The notes: generated by a model from the sequence alone, not told the origin. 37,915 bases of DNA from GCA-2718845 sp913041905 (GCA_913041905.1 CAJWJQ010000005.1:1-37915), one strand, 5' to 3'. Positions 16,389-25,095 are shown, counted from the first letter of the stretch. Translations and numbers: made by a program.

Positions 16389-17180
16389 ATGTTTACAGTG
16401 AACCCTTTTGTAGAATTATCAGGATTGATATCACCATTAACAATGCAAATGTTTGTGGTAGTTATGGTTATTTTAACTGTTGGTGGAACGATACTTGATA
16501 TGATTCATAAAAAGAATGCAAAATATTTTTTTGAAAACTCAAAAAAGCTACAAAAATCTGCTACCCGACATGTGCCTACGGGTGAAAAAATATCTATAAT
16601 TGTAAAAACTCTAGCTCATGACGTAGCAACTTCAGCTGAATTTTGCGGTTTTCAAAGAAGATTAGCTCATTTACTTGGTATGTACGGTACAATAATTTTT
16701 TGGGTAACATCAGTTATAATGATTTTTAGTTATCCCACATCATCATCAACTCCAATAATTTATCCGTTTTTATGGCATTTAGGCGCGCTAATGACGTGCA
16801 TAGGTGGATATTGGTTTTGGTTTATTTTAAGAGTAGACGTTAGAGTAGAGGGCAATCCTTGGTACAGAATAGTCACGGCAGATTTATTTGTACTAGCTCT
16901 TGTAGCAACATCAACATCTGGTTTACTGTGGTCTTATTTTCAATCATCTGGAACTGGCGGTCTATCTACTTTATTTTTGATTTTATTTATCGTTTCAAAC
17001 ATTATTTTGTTTGGAGGAGTATATTGGTCTAAATTTGCACATATGTTCTATAAACCTGGAGCAGCAATACAAAAACATTTATCTGAAGCAGACGGCTCAA
17101 GAGATCATTTACCAGAGCCTGTAGATAAACCAGAAGAGTATGGTTTGGGTATAAAACGCTCAGAGCCACAGAATTATTAA
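16389..17180 (+). CDS. aprM: AprM, membrane anchor of APS reductase
   Basis: A 263-residue integral membrane protein with about five hydrophobic segments (roughly 19-38, 95-114, 125-147, 163-182, 192-212) and a charged C-terminal tail. Gene order aprM-aprB-aprA is the lineage I arrangement of sulfur-oxidiser APS reductase, where AprM takes the place of QmoABC and is proposed to pass electrons from AprBA to the quinone pool. Membrane-facing histidines include H94 and H130. The start ATG has GGGAGAG upstream. aprB follows after 12 bases. Name and role rest largely on gene order, topology and length. Confidence 0.88.
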   Translation: MFTVNPFVELSGLISPLTMQMFVVVMVILTVGGTILDMIHKKNAKYFFENSKKLQKSATRHVPTGEKISIIVKTLAHDVATSAEFCGFQRRLAHLLGMYGTIIFWVTSVIMIFSYPTSSSTPIIYPFLWHLGALMTCIGGYWFWFILRVDVRVEGNPWYRIVTADLFVLALVATSTSGLLWSYFQSSGTGGLSTLFLILFIVSNIILFGGVYWSKFAHMFYKPGAAIQKHLSEADGSRDHLPEPVDKPEEYGLGIKRSEPQNY

Positions 17181-17192
17181 GGAGTATAGTTT

Positions 17193-17666
17193 ATGTCAAC
17201 ATTTGTATATATGACTAGATGTGATGGTTGCGGACATTGCGTAGATATTTGTCCTTCAGATATCATGCATATCGATAAAACAATAAGACGTGCAGTTAAT
17301 ATTGAACCTAATTTTTGTTGGGAATGTTATTCATGCGTTAAAGCTTGTCCGCAAAACGCAATAGACGTTAGAGGTTACGCAGATTTTGCACCAATGGGAC
17401 ATAAAGTTCGTGTATTACGTGAAGAAGAAAAAGGAACTATATCTTGGAAAATTAAATTCCGAAATGGAACTATAAAAACCTTTGTATCCCCTATTACAAC
17501 TAAACCTTGGGGCACATGCATACCTAAATTAGCTGAAAAAAGCGTTCCAACTAAAAAAGATTTAGAATCTCAGCTTCTCTACAATGAACCAGAATATCTA
17601 AAAATAGATGGTGGATTACCAGAAATGAAAAAAGTTGGCAAACTAAAACAAGGAGTGTACTACTAA
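17193..17666 (+). CDS. aprB: APS reductase beta subunit (iron-sulfur)
   Basis: A 157-residue ferredoxin-like subunit carrying two [4Fe-4S] clusters. Cysteines at 10, 13, 16, 20 (CDGCGHCVDIC) and 42, 45, 48, 52 (CWECYSCVKAC) are all present. It passes electrons between the AprA flavin and AprM. The C-terminal tail that wraps AprA is present in length. A GGAG ribosome site precedes the ATG. Its stop codon overlaps the aprA start (TAATG), so the two subunits are coupled and made in equal amounts. Confidence 0.97.
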   Translation: MSTFVYMTRCDGCGHCVDICPSDIMHIDKTIRRAVNIEPNFCWECYSCVKACPQNAIDVRGYADFAPMGHKVRVLREEEKGTISWKIKFRNGTIKTFVSPITTKPWGTCIPKLAEKSVPTKKDLESQLLYNEPEYLKIDGGLPEMKKVGKLKQGVYY

Positions 17667-19531
17667 TGGCTAAAAGAAAAACACATTATGAAGAATGCGA
17701 TATCTTAGTTGTTGGAGGTGGTATGGCAGGTACTGGCGCAACATTTGAATCTCGTTATTGGGGCCGCGATATGAAGATTATATGTGCTGAAAAAGCAAAC
17801 ATAGATCGAAGTGGAGCAGTAGCTCAAGGATTATACGCTATTAACTGTTACATGGGAATGCAATGGGATGAGAATCAGCCTGAAGACTTTGTTCGTTATG
17901 CACGTAATGATTTAATGGGAATGGTTCGCGAAGATCTTGCATACGATGCAGCACGTCATGTTGATTCAGCAGTCCATATGTTTGAAGAATGGGGACTACC
18001 ATTAATGCGTAATGAAAAAACTGGCCGTTATCAACGTGAAGGAAAGTGGCAAATTATGATCCATGGTGAAAGTTATAAACCAATAGTTGCTGAGGCCGCT
18101 AAAAAGTCTGCCGATAAAATATATAACAGAGTAATGATTACACACTTATTAATGGATGAAACACAAGAAAATCGTATTGGTGGAGCAGTTGGTTTTAATA
18201 TGAGAACTGGGGATTTCCATGTATTTAGAGCAAAAGTAGTTATATGTTGTGCTGGAGGAGCCTCTCATTTATTTAAACCTCGTTCAGTAGGAGAGGGTAT
18301 GGGTAGAACCTGGTATGCTCCTTGGAGTAATGGTTCTGCATATGCACTTCCAATTGCTGTTGGTGCAAAAATGACTCAAATGGAAAACCGTATTGTTTTA
18401 ACAAGATTTAAAGATGGTTATGGGCCAGTTGGAGCTTATTTTTTACATCTTAAAACTTACACTCAAAATGCAAACGGAGAAAATTACGAAGAAAAATGGT
18501 ATGACAATACCAAAGCAATTGTTGGAGAATACATTGATCATGTTCCTCGACCAACATGTTTAAGAAACCATGCATTCATTCAAGAGACAGCAGCCGGCGG
18601 TGGCCCAATACATATGGTTACTATGGAAGCATTCCAGGACCCTCATTTAGAGGTGATTGGCTGGGAGAATTTTCTTGGTATGACGGTCGGGCAAGCTGTT
18701 GTTTGGGCGTCTCAAGATATTGACCCTAAATATCAAAACCCAGAATTAACAACATCAGAACCTTATGTTATGGGCTCTCATGCAACTTGTTCTGGAGCGT
18801 GGGTTAGTGGACCAGAAGATTTATCACCACCAGAATATTTTTGGGGTTACAACAGAATGATGACAGTAGAAGGACTTTTTGGAGCTGGCGATGCCGCAGG
18901 TGGCACACCTCATATATTTTCATCAGGCTCATTTACAGAAGGGCGTATATGCGCTAAATCTGCAGTCCAATATATTAATGATGGTAGAGCGAAAAACATA
19001 AAAGTAACTGAAGAACAAATTGATAATTTTAAAACAGAAGTATTTAAACCACTAGAAAATTACCAAGTTGGCAGAAATGAGATTACTGCAGGCACAGTCT
19101 CTCCAAGTTACCTGCTACCGATACAAGCTTTACAACGTCTTCAGAAAATTATGGATGATTATGTAGGTGGCATTGGTACGAATTATATGACTAACGCTAA
19201 TACGCTTAAAAAAGCACTAAAAGACCTTGGAATTTTACAAGAAGATTTAGAGCATATAGGAGCTGAGGATTACCATCAATTAATGCGCGCTTGGGAAGTC
19301 AAACATAGAGCCCTTGTTTCGCAATGTGTAACTGAACATACATTATTTAGAGAAGAAACTCGTTGGCCTGGTTACTACTATAGAGGTGACTTCTTAAAAC
19401 TTGATGATGATAACTGGCATTGTCTAACTGTATCGCGTAGAGATCCTAAAACTGGGAAATTTACACTGGAAAAAGCACCTATATATCATCTAATAGAAGA
19501 TGAAGATAAGGGCGAGACAGAAGCATCTTAG
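17666..19531 (+). CDS. aprA: APS reductase alpha subunit (flavoprotein)
   Basis: The FAD subunit, 621 residues, a normal AprA length. In sulfur oxidation it combines sulfite and AMP to give APS and two electrons. Seen: the dinucleotide fold VVGGGMAGTGATFESRYWG near 13-31, RSGAVAQGLYAINCYMG with the FAD contacts, GRTWYAPWSNGSAY, and the FAD loop GLFGAGDAAGGTPH followed by SSGSFTEGRICAKSA. It overlaps aprB by one base. An unassigned 116-residue gene follows 6 bases after its stop. It has slightly more C/G-ending Arg and Gly codons than its neighbours, as expected for a highly expressed gene. Confidence 0.98.
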   Translation: MAKRKTHYEECDILVVGGGMAGTGATFESRYWGRDMKIICAEKANIDRSGAVAQGLYAINCYMGMQWDENQPEDFVRYARNDLMGMVREDLAYDAARHVDSAVHMFEEWGLPLMRNEKTGRYQREGKWQIMIHGESYKPIVAEAAKKSADKIYNRVMITHLLMDETQENRIGGAVGFNMRTGDFHVFRAKVVICCAGGASHLFKPRSVGEGMGRTWYAPWSNGSAYALPIAVGAKMTQMENRIVLTRFKDGYGPVGAYFLHLKTYTQNANGENYEEKWYDNTKAIVGEYIDHVPRPTCLRNHAFIQETAAGGGPIHMVTMEAFQDPHLEVIGWENFLGMTVGQAVVWASQDIDPKYQNPELTTSEPYVMGSHATCSGAWVSGPEDLSPPEYFWGYNRMMTVEGLFGAGDAAGGTPHIFSSGSFTEGRICAKSAVQYINDGRAKNIKVTEEQIDNFKTEVFKPLENYQVGRNEITAGTVSPSYLLPIQALQRLQKIMDDYVGGIGTNYMTNANTLKKALKDLGILQEDLEHIGAEDYHQLMRAWEVKHRALVSQCVTEHTLFREETRWPGYYYRGDFLKLDDDNWHCLTVSRRDPKTGKFTLEKAPIYHLIEDEDKGETEAS

Positions 19532-19537
19532 ATATCA

Positions 19538-19888
19538 ATGAGTCTTCTAGAAAAAACGGATGAAGAAATTCTAGAAATTGCCAATCCTTTATGGGATGAG
19601 CTTATCGAAAGCTCTAATAAAAAAGATTATAATAGCTTCACAAGAAATTTTTCAAAAAAAATGATGTTAGCATCTAATGAAGTTGAGATAGGAAAACAGT
19701 GGGCTAGAAACGAAATGCTCACAAACCTAGAAGCAGATAAAGAATTCCTTGGATGTTTAAGAAGAGATAATTATGTAACCGTGCTTTTTAAACAAAAAAG
19801 TAATTCAGTATCAGGTGATTTTTTAGGAAGATTAGTTCTTGGCAAAGAAGATGAAAAAATAAAAATATTTGGAGCAACAATATTTTAG
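19538..19888 (+). CDS. Uncharacterised small protein in the apr operon
   Basis: A 116-residue acidic to neutral soluble protein that I do not recognise. It has an N-terminal helical half rich in charged residues (EILEIANPLWDELIESSNKK) and a C-terminal half that reads as beta strands (YVTVLFKQK, FLGRLVLGK, IKIFGATIF). This resembles small NTF2-like/cystatin-like folds, but that is only an impression. It has one cysteine, no metal motif and no signal peptide. It starts 6 bases after aprA, so it is very likely co-transcribed and may serve APS reductase maturation, stability or control. Confidence 0.8.
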   Translation: MSLLEKTDEEILEIANPLWDELIESSNKKDYNSFTRNFSKKMMLASNEVEIGKQWARNEMLTNLEADKEFLGCLRRDNYVTVLFKQKSNSVSGDFLGRLVLGKEDEKIKIFGATIF

Positions 19889-19892
19889 ATTA

Positions 19893-20414
19893 ATGAAGAC
19901 GGTAAATTCTATATCCATAATTTCTGATACACATGGACGCATAAATTCAAGCATAGTACCTTATTTAAAAAATACAGACATGATTATTCATGCTGGAGAT
20001 GTAATGAGTACAAAAATAATTAACGATTTAAAAAATTATTGCAGCAACGTTTATGTAGTAGCTGGAAATAATGATGTACCAGAACTTTTTAATACGAATG
20101 AAGATAAAAATATTATTTCTAAACTCAATAAACTAGAAAGAATTAAGATAGGTTCAAATATCATTACGGTAACTCATGGAGATACATTTGGAAGCCAACC
20201 ATCACATGATGATTTAAGAAAAACATTCCCTGATTCTAAATTAATAATTTATGGACACACTCATCGACAAGTATGTGATCAAGACTATGAGCCATGGGTG
20301 CTTAATCCAGGCGCTAGTGGTTTTACCAGAAACACAGATGGCGGTTCATGTTTTATGCAAATAATAATTAACGATAAGAATATTTGGACTATCAAGCCTT
20401 ATTGTTTTATTTAA
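19893..20414 (+). CDS. Metallophosphoesterase, YfcE/MJ0936 family
   Basis: A calcineurin-like phosphodiesterase of about 173 residues. Metal-binding motifs in order are SDTHG, HAGDV, GNND, THGD and YGHTHR, with the typical family ending NPGAS. Relatives hydrolyse phosphodiester model substrates or cyclic nucleotides; the natural substrate is unknown. I start it at ATG 19893, 4 bases after the previous stop, because the longer frame (from 19869) begins with TTG inside the upstream gene. It is the last gene of the apr transcript, facing accC with 6 bases between stops. Confidence 0.88.
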   Translation: MKTVNSISIISDTHGRINSSIVPYLKNTDMIIHAGDVMSTKIINDLKNYCSNVYVVAGNNDVPELFNTNEDKNIISKLNKLERIKIGSNIITVTHGDTFGSQPSHDDLRKTFPDSKLIIYGHTHRQVCDQDYEPWVLNPGASGFTRNTDGGSCFMQIIINDKNIWTIKPYCFI

Positions 20415-20435
20415 ATAAAACTAGGATTTTTTTAT
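20404..20435. terminator. Possible bidirectional terminator between the phosphoesterase gene and accC
   Basis: Perfect 18-base palindrome GTTTTATTTAAATAAAAC (20404-20421) spanning the stop of the phosphoesterase gene and reaching into the accC stop. It folds as a 7-base stem with a TTAA loop and is followed on the plus strand by TAGG and a run of seven T. The stem is A/T-rich, so it would be weak. Confidence 0.35.
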
Positions 20436-21764
20436 AAATGCATTTAATGTGTTTATAGTAAAATTACCATTAACAAAAAAATCACTCTTTAAAAGTTTCT
20501 TATGTAATGGAATATTTGTTTTGATCCCCTCTATAACAGTTTCATCTAATGCAAATAACATTTTCTTAATTGCAGTTTCTCTATTCTCTGCGTGTGTAAT
20601 TATTTTTGCAATTAATGAATCATAATTTGGAGGAACATCATAACCACTATATATATGGGAATCAATTCTCACTCCTGGTCCTCCTGGCGGATGAAACAAA
20701 TCTATACGTCCAGGAGAAGGTATGAATGTTTCAGGATCCTCAGCATTAATCCTACATTCAATAGCATGTCCTTTATATGTGATATCCTCTTGAGATATTT
20801 CTAATTTTTTGTTTCCAGCAACAAGAATTTGTTGAGATATCAAATCAATACCAGTTAGAAATTCAGTAACAGGGTGTTCAACTTGTATTCTTGTATTCAT
20901 TTCAATAAAGCTAAATTGGCCGTCTTGGTATAAAAATTCGAACGTACCAGCACCGCTATACCCTAATTTTTTACAAGCTTCAGCACAAACATTGCCAATC
21001 TTATTAATTTCTTCTCTAGGTATGTTAACAGCAGTTGTTTCTTCGATAACTTTTTGATTTCTCCTTTGTAAAGAACAATCTCTTTCTCCTAAGTGTATTG
21101 CATTTCCATGATTATCGCACAATACTTGTATTTCTATATGCCTAGGCTTATCAAAAAATTTTTCAAAATATAAATCACCATTACCAAAAGCATTTTTAGC
21201 CTCTGTTTTGGTAATGTTCATAGCATTAGCAAACTCATGAGCTGAGTGCACCACCATCATTCCTCTACCACCACCACCATGAATAGCTTTCAACATAATT
21301 GGAAAACCAATTTTTTCTGCTTCTTTAATATTTGATTTAATATCTTCAGGTAAAATACCATCATACCCAGGTATACAAGGCACGCCAAAATTTTTCATTG
21401 CTTTTTTTGCTTTAATTTTATCTCCCATTTTTTTTAAAACTTTACTTGATGGTCCTATAAATATAAATTTATTAGATTCTACAATTTCAGCAAAAGCTGA
21501 TGATTCTGACAGAAAACCATATCCTGGATGTATTGCGTCAGCATTGGTTAATTCTGCAGCGCTAATTATGGAAGGTATATTTAAATAACTTTTATTTGGA
21601 TTTGCTGAGCCTATACATACAGATTCATCTGCCATTTTTACATGAGGTAATTGCCTATCAACTGTTGAATGTATAGCAACAGTTTTTATACCTAGTTTTT
21701 TACATGATCTTAAAACACGTAATGCAATTTCGCCTCTGTTGGCAATTAAAACTTTCTCAATCAT
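20421..21764 (-). CDS. accC: Acetyl-CoA carboxylase, biotin carboxylase subunit
   Basis: ATP-grasp enzyme that carboxylates the biotin on AccB, the first committed step of fatty acid synthesis. The length is 447 residues (E. coli 449). Blocks seen are KVLIANRGEIALRVLRSC at the start, HPGYGFLSES, KAIHGGGGRGM (glycine-rich ATP loop), ERDCSLQRRNQKVIEE, EMNTRIQVEHPVTE (the catalytic Arg region) and GHAIECRINAEDP. It begins immediately after the accB stop. The order aroQ-accB-accC is classical in gammaproteobacteria. Confidence 0.98.
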   Translation of the reverse strand: MIEKVLIANRGEIALRVLRSCKKLGIKTVAIHSTVDRQLPHVKMADESVCIGSANPNKSYLNIPSIISAAELTNADAIHPGYGFLSESSAFAEIVESNKFIFIGPSSKVLKKMGDKIKAKKAMKNFGVPCIPGYDGILPEDIKSNIKEAEKIGFPIMLKAIHGGGGRGMMVVHSAHEFANAMNITKTEAKNAFGNGDLYFEKFFDKPRHIEIQVLCDNHGNAIHLGERDCSLQRRNQKVIEETTAVNIPREEINKIGNVCAEACKKLGYSGAGTFEFLYQDGQFSFIEMNTRIQVEHPVTEFLTGIDLISQQILVAGNKKLEISQEDITYKGHAIECRINAEDPETFIPSPGRIDLFHPPGGPGVRIDSHIYSGYDVPPNYDSLIAKIITHAENRETAIKKMLFALDETVIEGIKTNIPLHKKLLKSDFFVNGNFTINTLNAFIKKS

Positions 21765-22211
21765 TTATTTTATTATGAATAGTGGTTGATCAAATTCTAC
21801 TGGCTCAGCATCATCAACTAAGATGTCTATAATAGTTCCACCAGTTTCAGCACTTACTTGATTCATCATTTTCATTGCCTCTAATATACAAAGAGTTTCC
21901 CCTTTGCTTATTTTTTGCCCTTTCTCAACAAAAGGTTTTGAATCTGGAGATGCAGATCTATAGAATGTCCCAACCATTGGAGATGTAATAACATCTCCAT
22001 CAGGAATATCTTTTTTACCTACATCTTTAACATCATCTTCATCAACCTTGCTAGCTACTTGTGGAGTCGTTACATTTGCTACATTTTCTTGAGGCTGTAT
22101 TCCAGATGCTCTAGATAATTTTATAGATTCCTCGCCCTCTTTAACTTCAATTTCTGACAAACCAGATTCTTCTAATAACTCCATTAATTTTTTTATTTTT
22201 CTTAAATCCAT
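21765..22211 (-). CDS. accB: Biotin carboxyl carrier protein of acetyl-CoA carboxylase
   Basis: A 148-residue carrier. The N-terminus has a helical LxKIKKLMELLEESGLSEI-type region, then a flexible acidic linker (about 40-73). The biotinyl domain has the modification site EAMKM with Lys114, and a thumb-like segment near SPMVGTFYRSASPDSKPF. The start ATG has AAGGA 6 bases upstream. It lies 2 bases after aroQ and directly abuts accC. E. coli AccB is 156 residues, so the length is normal. Confidence 0.97.
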   Translation of the reverse strand: MDLRKIKKLMELLEESGLSEIEVKEGEESIKLSRASGIQPQENVANVTTPQVASKVDEDDVKDVGKKDIPDGDVITSPMVGTFYRSASPDSKPFVEKGQKISKGETLCILEAMKMMNQVSAETGGTIIDILVDDAEPVEFDQPLFIIK

Positions 22212-22213
22212 AA

Positions 22214-22654
22214 TTATCCTTTAATTATATTAGTTGCTTGCATAAATGCATGCTTGTATCCATTGGTACCAAAACCAGCAATAATACCAGAACTTATATC
22301 ACTTAAATATGATTTTTTTCTAAAATCTTCTCTTTCAAAGATATTAGAAATATGTATTTCTATAAAAGGTATTGATGTGCTGAGAAAAGTATCTCTAAGA
22401 GCGATGCTAGTATGTGTCAATGGGCCAGGGTTTATAATTATAAATTTAACTGAATCTTTTTTAGCTTCTTGTATTTTGTTTATAATCTCATGTTCAGCAT
22501 TTGATTGCATAAAGCTAATGGTTACATTGTTATCTTTGGCTAAAACTTTTAGAGAATTTTCTATATCTGATAAACTATCGCTACCATAAATCTCAGGCTC
22601 TCTAGTGCCCAACATATTTAAGTTTGGACCATTTATTAATAAAATATCAGTCAA
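22214..22654 (-). CDS. aroQ: 3-dehydroquinate dehydratase, type II
   Basis: Third step of the shikimate pathway. A 146-residue type II enzyme opening ILLINGPNLNMLGTREPEIYG, with the catalytic Tyr in this block. SFMQSNAEHEIINKI, NPGPLTHTSIALRD and EIHISNIFEREDFR with the conserved His follow. The start is TTG at 22654, supported by an AAGGGG ribosome site about 6 bases upstream and by the family N-terminus. It is the first gene of aroQ-accB-accC; dsbD lies upstream in the same direction after a 67-base gap. Confidence 0.96.
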   Translation of the reverse strand: MTDILLINGPNLNMLGTREPEIYGSDSLSDIENSLKVLAKDNNVTISFMQSNAEHEIINKIQEAKKDSVKFIIINPGPLTHTSIALRDTFLSTSIPFIEIHISNIFEREDFRKKSYLSDISSGIIAGFGTNGYKHAFMQATNIIKG

Positions 22655-22721
22655 AATAACCCCTTTTCTTTTAGCTTTTTAATTGAAGTTTACAGATATT
22701 AGACGAATTTACAAGGAATTA

Positions 22722-24491
22722 TTACAATTTTAAAGATGAGGAGATATTTTGTATATTATTATATTTTTTTAAAAATGTTTTTGCATCTACATAACCAACT
22801 ATTCTTGAATTTTCAATCTCACTGCCATCGGAACTAAAAAATAATATAGCAGGCGGACCAAATAGTTTATGGTTGCTTAAAAATTTTTTATTATCTTCGT
22901 TAGTTTTCGTAATATCTAATTTAATTAAGTTAATTTTTGAAAGTTTTTCCTGAACTTTTGAATTAGAAAATGTATACTTATCTAACTCTTTACAAGCAAC
23001 ACACCAATCGGCATATAAATCCACCATGGTTATTTTTTTTGAGTTATTTATTTCTTTAAATAATTCTTTGCTGTTATAAACTCTAATAAAATTTAACGAT
23101 GTTTCCTTTTTAATAAAACTTGTGACTGGATCAAAATTATTATTTGTATTAATTCCATAAATTTGGAAAGAAAAATATCCTAATAAAAGCATAGACATAA
23201 TAATTTTAACCGCAGGTTTTAATAATATCTTTCCCTCTTCAGAGTTATAAAATAATAAAAGTATAATTATTGATAATAAAGCCCATAAAAATGCAGATGC
23301 ATGAATAGATAAAATTCTTTCCAATAACCATATTGCAACAACTAAAAACAAAATACCAAAAATTTTATTAGTCAAACCTAAGTATGGGCCAATTTTTTTT
23401 ATAATTTTTGTGGCTGAAGAACCAAGTATTAATAATGGAAAACCCATTCCAATACCCAATGAAAAAAGTGCTGCTCCTCCTATAATATAATCATTTGTAG
23501 ACCCTATATATAATAATGCTCCAATCAAAGGCGCTGTAACACATGGACCGATTATAAGAGCTGATAAAAAGCCCATAATCCCAACTCCTACATATGTGCC
23601 TGCCGTTGTCTGATTAGAAGTATTTATTAAGATATTTTGCATTAATCTTGGCATTTCTATTTTTATTACATTCAGCATAGATAGAGACAGTAATAGAAAT
23701 AATCCAGCAAACATAGTAATTACATAGGGGTTTTGAATATTTGCCTGAATGTTACTACCCGATAATGCGACTATTATCCCTATAATTGCATATGTTACAG
23801 ACATAGATAATACATATGTAAGAGAAAGTAAAAAAGACTTTCGTGATGTTAAATTGTTTCCTTGCCCAACGATTAAGCCTGTTAATATTGGAATCATAGG
23901 AAATACACAAGGAGTAAAAGATAACATTAAACCAGCGATAAAAAATAATATAATATTTAATCCTAGAGATTGACTGCCTAATTTATTACTAATTGAAATT
24001 TGATCATTCTCTAAACTTGTTTTTTTAAAATCAGGAACATTATATGAATTTATCATAACCTTAAGTTTTTTTGTTATGGGCGGATAGCATAATCCCGCAT
24101 CTGCACAACCTTGATACTTTACAATTAGATTTATATTTTTATTTATTGGTTGCTCTAAATAAACATTTGCCTCTACTAATTTATAATATACGTCAACATT
24201 CCCAAAAAACTCATCCTTCTTTTTTACTCCATCTGGCATTATTACTTTAGCAATATTTATATTTGGGTCATCTGTAGAAAATTCAAACATACCCATATAC
24301 AAATAGTAACCATCTTTTATATCCCATCTTATTTGTATATAGTCATCACCTTGATAATTTATATACGGAATGAAAGCTTCGTCAGGCGGAAGGAATGTCG
24401 GATTTTCATTTTTGAGAACTTCACAATAACCAACAGATGTTGTCATTATAAATACCAATACAGTCAATAATTTCTTTAAAGAGAGCATCAT
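22722..24491 (-). CDS. dsbD: Thiol:disulfide interchange protein DsbD
   Basis: Moves electrons from cytoplasmic thioredoxin across the inner membrane to periplasmic thiol proteins. Domain order is complete: a signal peptide, an N-terminal periplasmic domain with the Cys pair in GCADAGLCYPP (about 129-139), a membrane domain of about eight segments with FTPCVFPMIP and GPCVTAPLIG holding the two redox cysteines, and a C-terminal thioredoxin-like domain with YADWCVACKELDKYTF (about 493-508). Full length is about 589 residues, normal. I use the ATG at 24491; a GTG two codons earlier (24497) is also possible. The substrate here could include cytochrome c maturation proteins. Confidence 0.95.
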   Translation of the reverse strand: MMLSLKKLLTVLVFIMTTSVGYCEVLKNENPTFLPPDEAFIPYINYQGDDYIQIRWDIKDGYYLYMGMFEFSTDDPNINIAKVIMPDGVKKKDEFFGNVDVYYKLVEANVYLEQPINKNINLIVKYQGCADAGLCYPPITKKLKVMINSYNVPDFKKTSLENDQISISNKLGSQSLGLNIILFFIAGLMLSFTPCVFPMIPILTGLIVGQGNNLTSRKSFLLSLTYVLSMSVTYAIIGIIVALSGSNIQANIQNPYVITMFAGLFLLLSLSMLNVIKIEMPRLMQNILINTSNQTTAGTYVGVGIMGFLSALIIGPCVTAPLIGALLYIGSTNDYIIGGAALFSLGIGMGFPLLILGSSATKIIKKIGPYLGLTNKIFGILFLVVAIWLLERILSIHASAFLWALLSIIILLLFYNSEEGKILLKPAVKIIMSMLLLGYFSFQIYGINTNNNFDPVTSFIKKETSLNFIRVYNSKELFKEINNSKKITMVDLYADWCVACKELDKYTFSNSKVQEKLSKINLIKLDITKTNEDNKKFLSNHKLFGPPAILFFSSDGSEIENSRIVGYVDAKTFLKKYNNIQNISSSLKL

Positions 24492-24575
24492 TTGCACATT
24501 ATAGTTTATTGTCCTTTTTTTAAATATATCTTTTAATCTGTAGATATTTCAACTATAAGTGATAGTGTACGATAT

Positions 24576-24998
24576 ATGAATATTAAAAAAACCATAATCT
24601 TGGCTTTAATATTACTACCCATAACTGAGATATTCTTATTTATAGAAATAGGCTCGATAATTGGTAGTTTTATAACAATTTTGATAATTTTCCTAACTGC
24701 TATTTATGGTGTTTTTTTACTTAAGCATAATACGTGGAAATACGTAGCCGAAATACAAAATAAAGTGATTAGAGGTATGAAACCGGACCAAGAAGTATTG
24801 TCTGGAATAATAAATTTTATCTGTGGATTATTGTTATTTATACCTGGTTTTTTAACAGATATATTAGCATTAATTTTATTATTAGAGCCTTTCAGATTAC
24901 TTATTATTAAGAAATTTATCACTACCAAACCATTTAATAATAAGCCAACTAGAGGTGGAAAAACCATAATAGATGTCGATCACAGCAAAGATGATTAA
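24576..24998 (+). CDS. fxsA: FxsA family membrane protein
   Basis: A 140-residue inner-membrane protein of the FxsA family (named for suppression of F exclusion of phage T7 in E. coli). The N-terminal segments (about 7-26 and 29-50) are followed by FxsA-type blocks: ITEIFLFIEIGSIIGSF, GMKPDQEVLSG and LLFIPGFLTDILALILL. The tail is polar and basic. The gene sits just before groES-groL, as in several gammaproteobacteria including the E. coli region. Function in the cell is not well known. Confidence 0.9.
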   Translation: MNIKKTIILALILLPITEIFLFIEIGSIIGSFITILIIFLTAIYGVFLLKHNTWKYVAEIQNKVIRGMKPDQEVLSGIINFICGLLLFIPGFLTDILALILLLEPFRLLIIKKFITTKPFNNKPTRGGKTIIDVDHSKDD

Positions 24999-25015
24999 AA
25001 CTTACTAAATATATG

Positions 25016-25045
25016 CTTGAAATTTAAAAAAAGGTCGCTATATTA
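25016..25045 (+). promoter_or_regulatory. Heat-shock (sigma-32) type promoter for groES-groL
   Basis: CTTGAAA (25016-25022), a 15-base spacer and CTATATTA (25038-25045). This fits the sigma-32 pattern: the -35 is exact and the -10 resembles CCCCATnT with A/T drift. A copy of the -35 arm in reverse, ATTTCAAGC at 25060-25068, forms a 9-base inverted repeat with GCTTGAAAT at 25015-25023. No CIRCE element is seen. Confidence 0.6.
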
Positions 25046-25095
25046 CATTCTAGTGGAGCATTTCAAGCTTAATATAAACCAAAGTGAGGATAAAT

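Noticed and set aside
15022..19531. SAR11-type (alphaproteobacterial) origin of the window because SAR11 also has sat and apr
   Set aside because: Fis, KdkA, OpsX-like, FxsA, DsbD and the fis-purHD and trxA-rho orders fit Gammaproteobacteria better.
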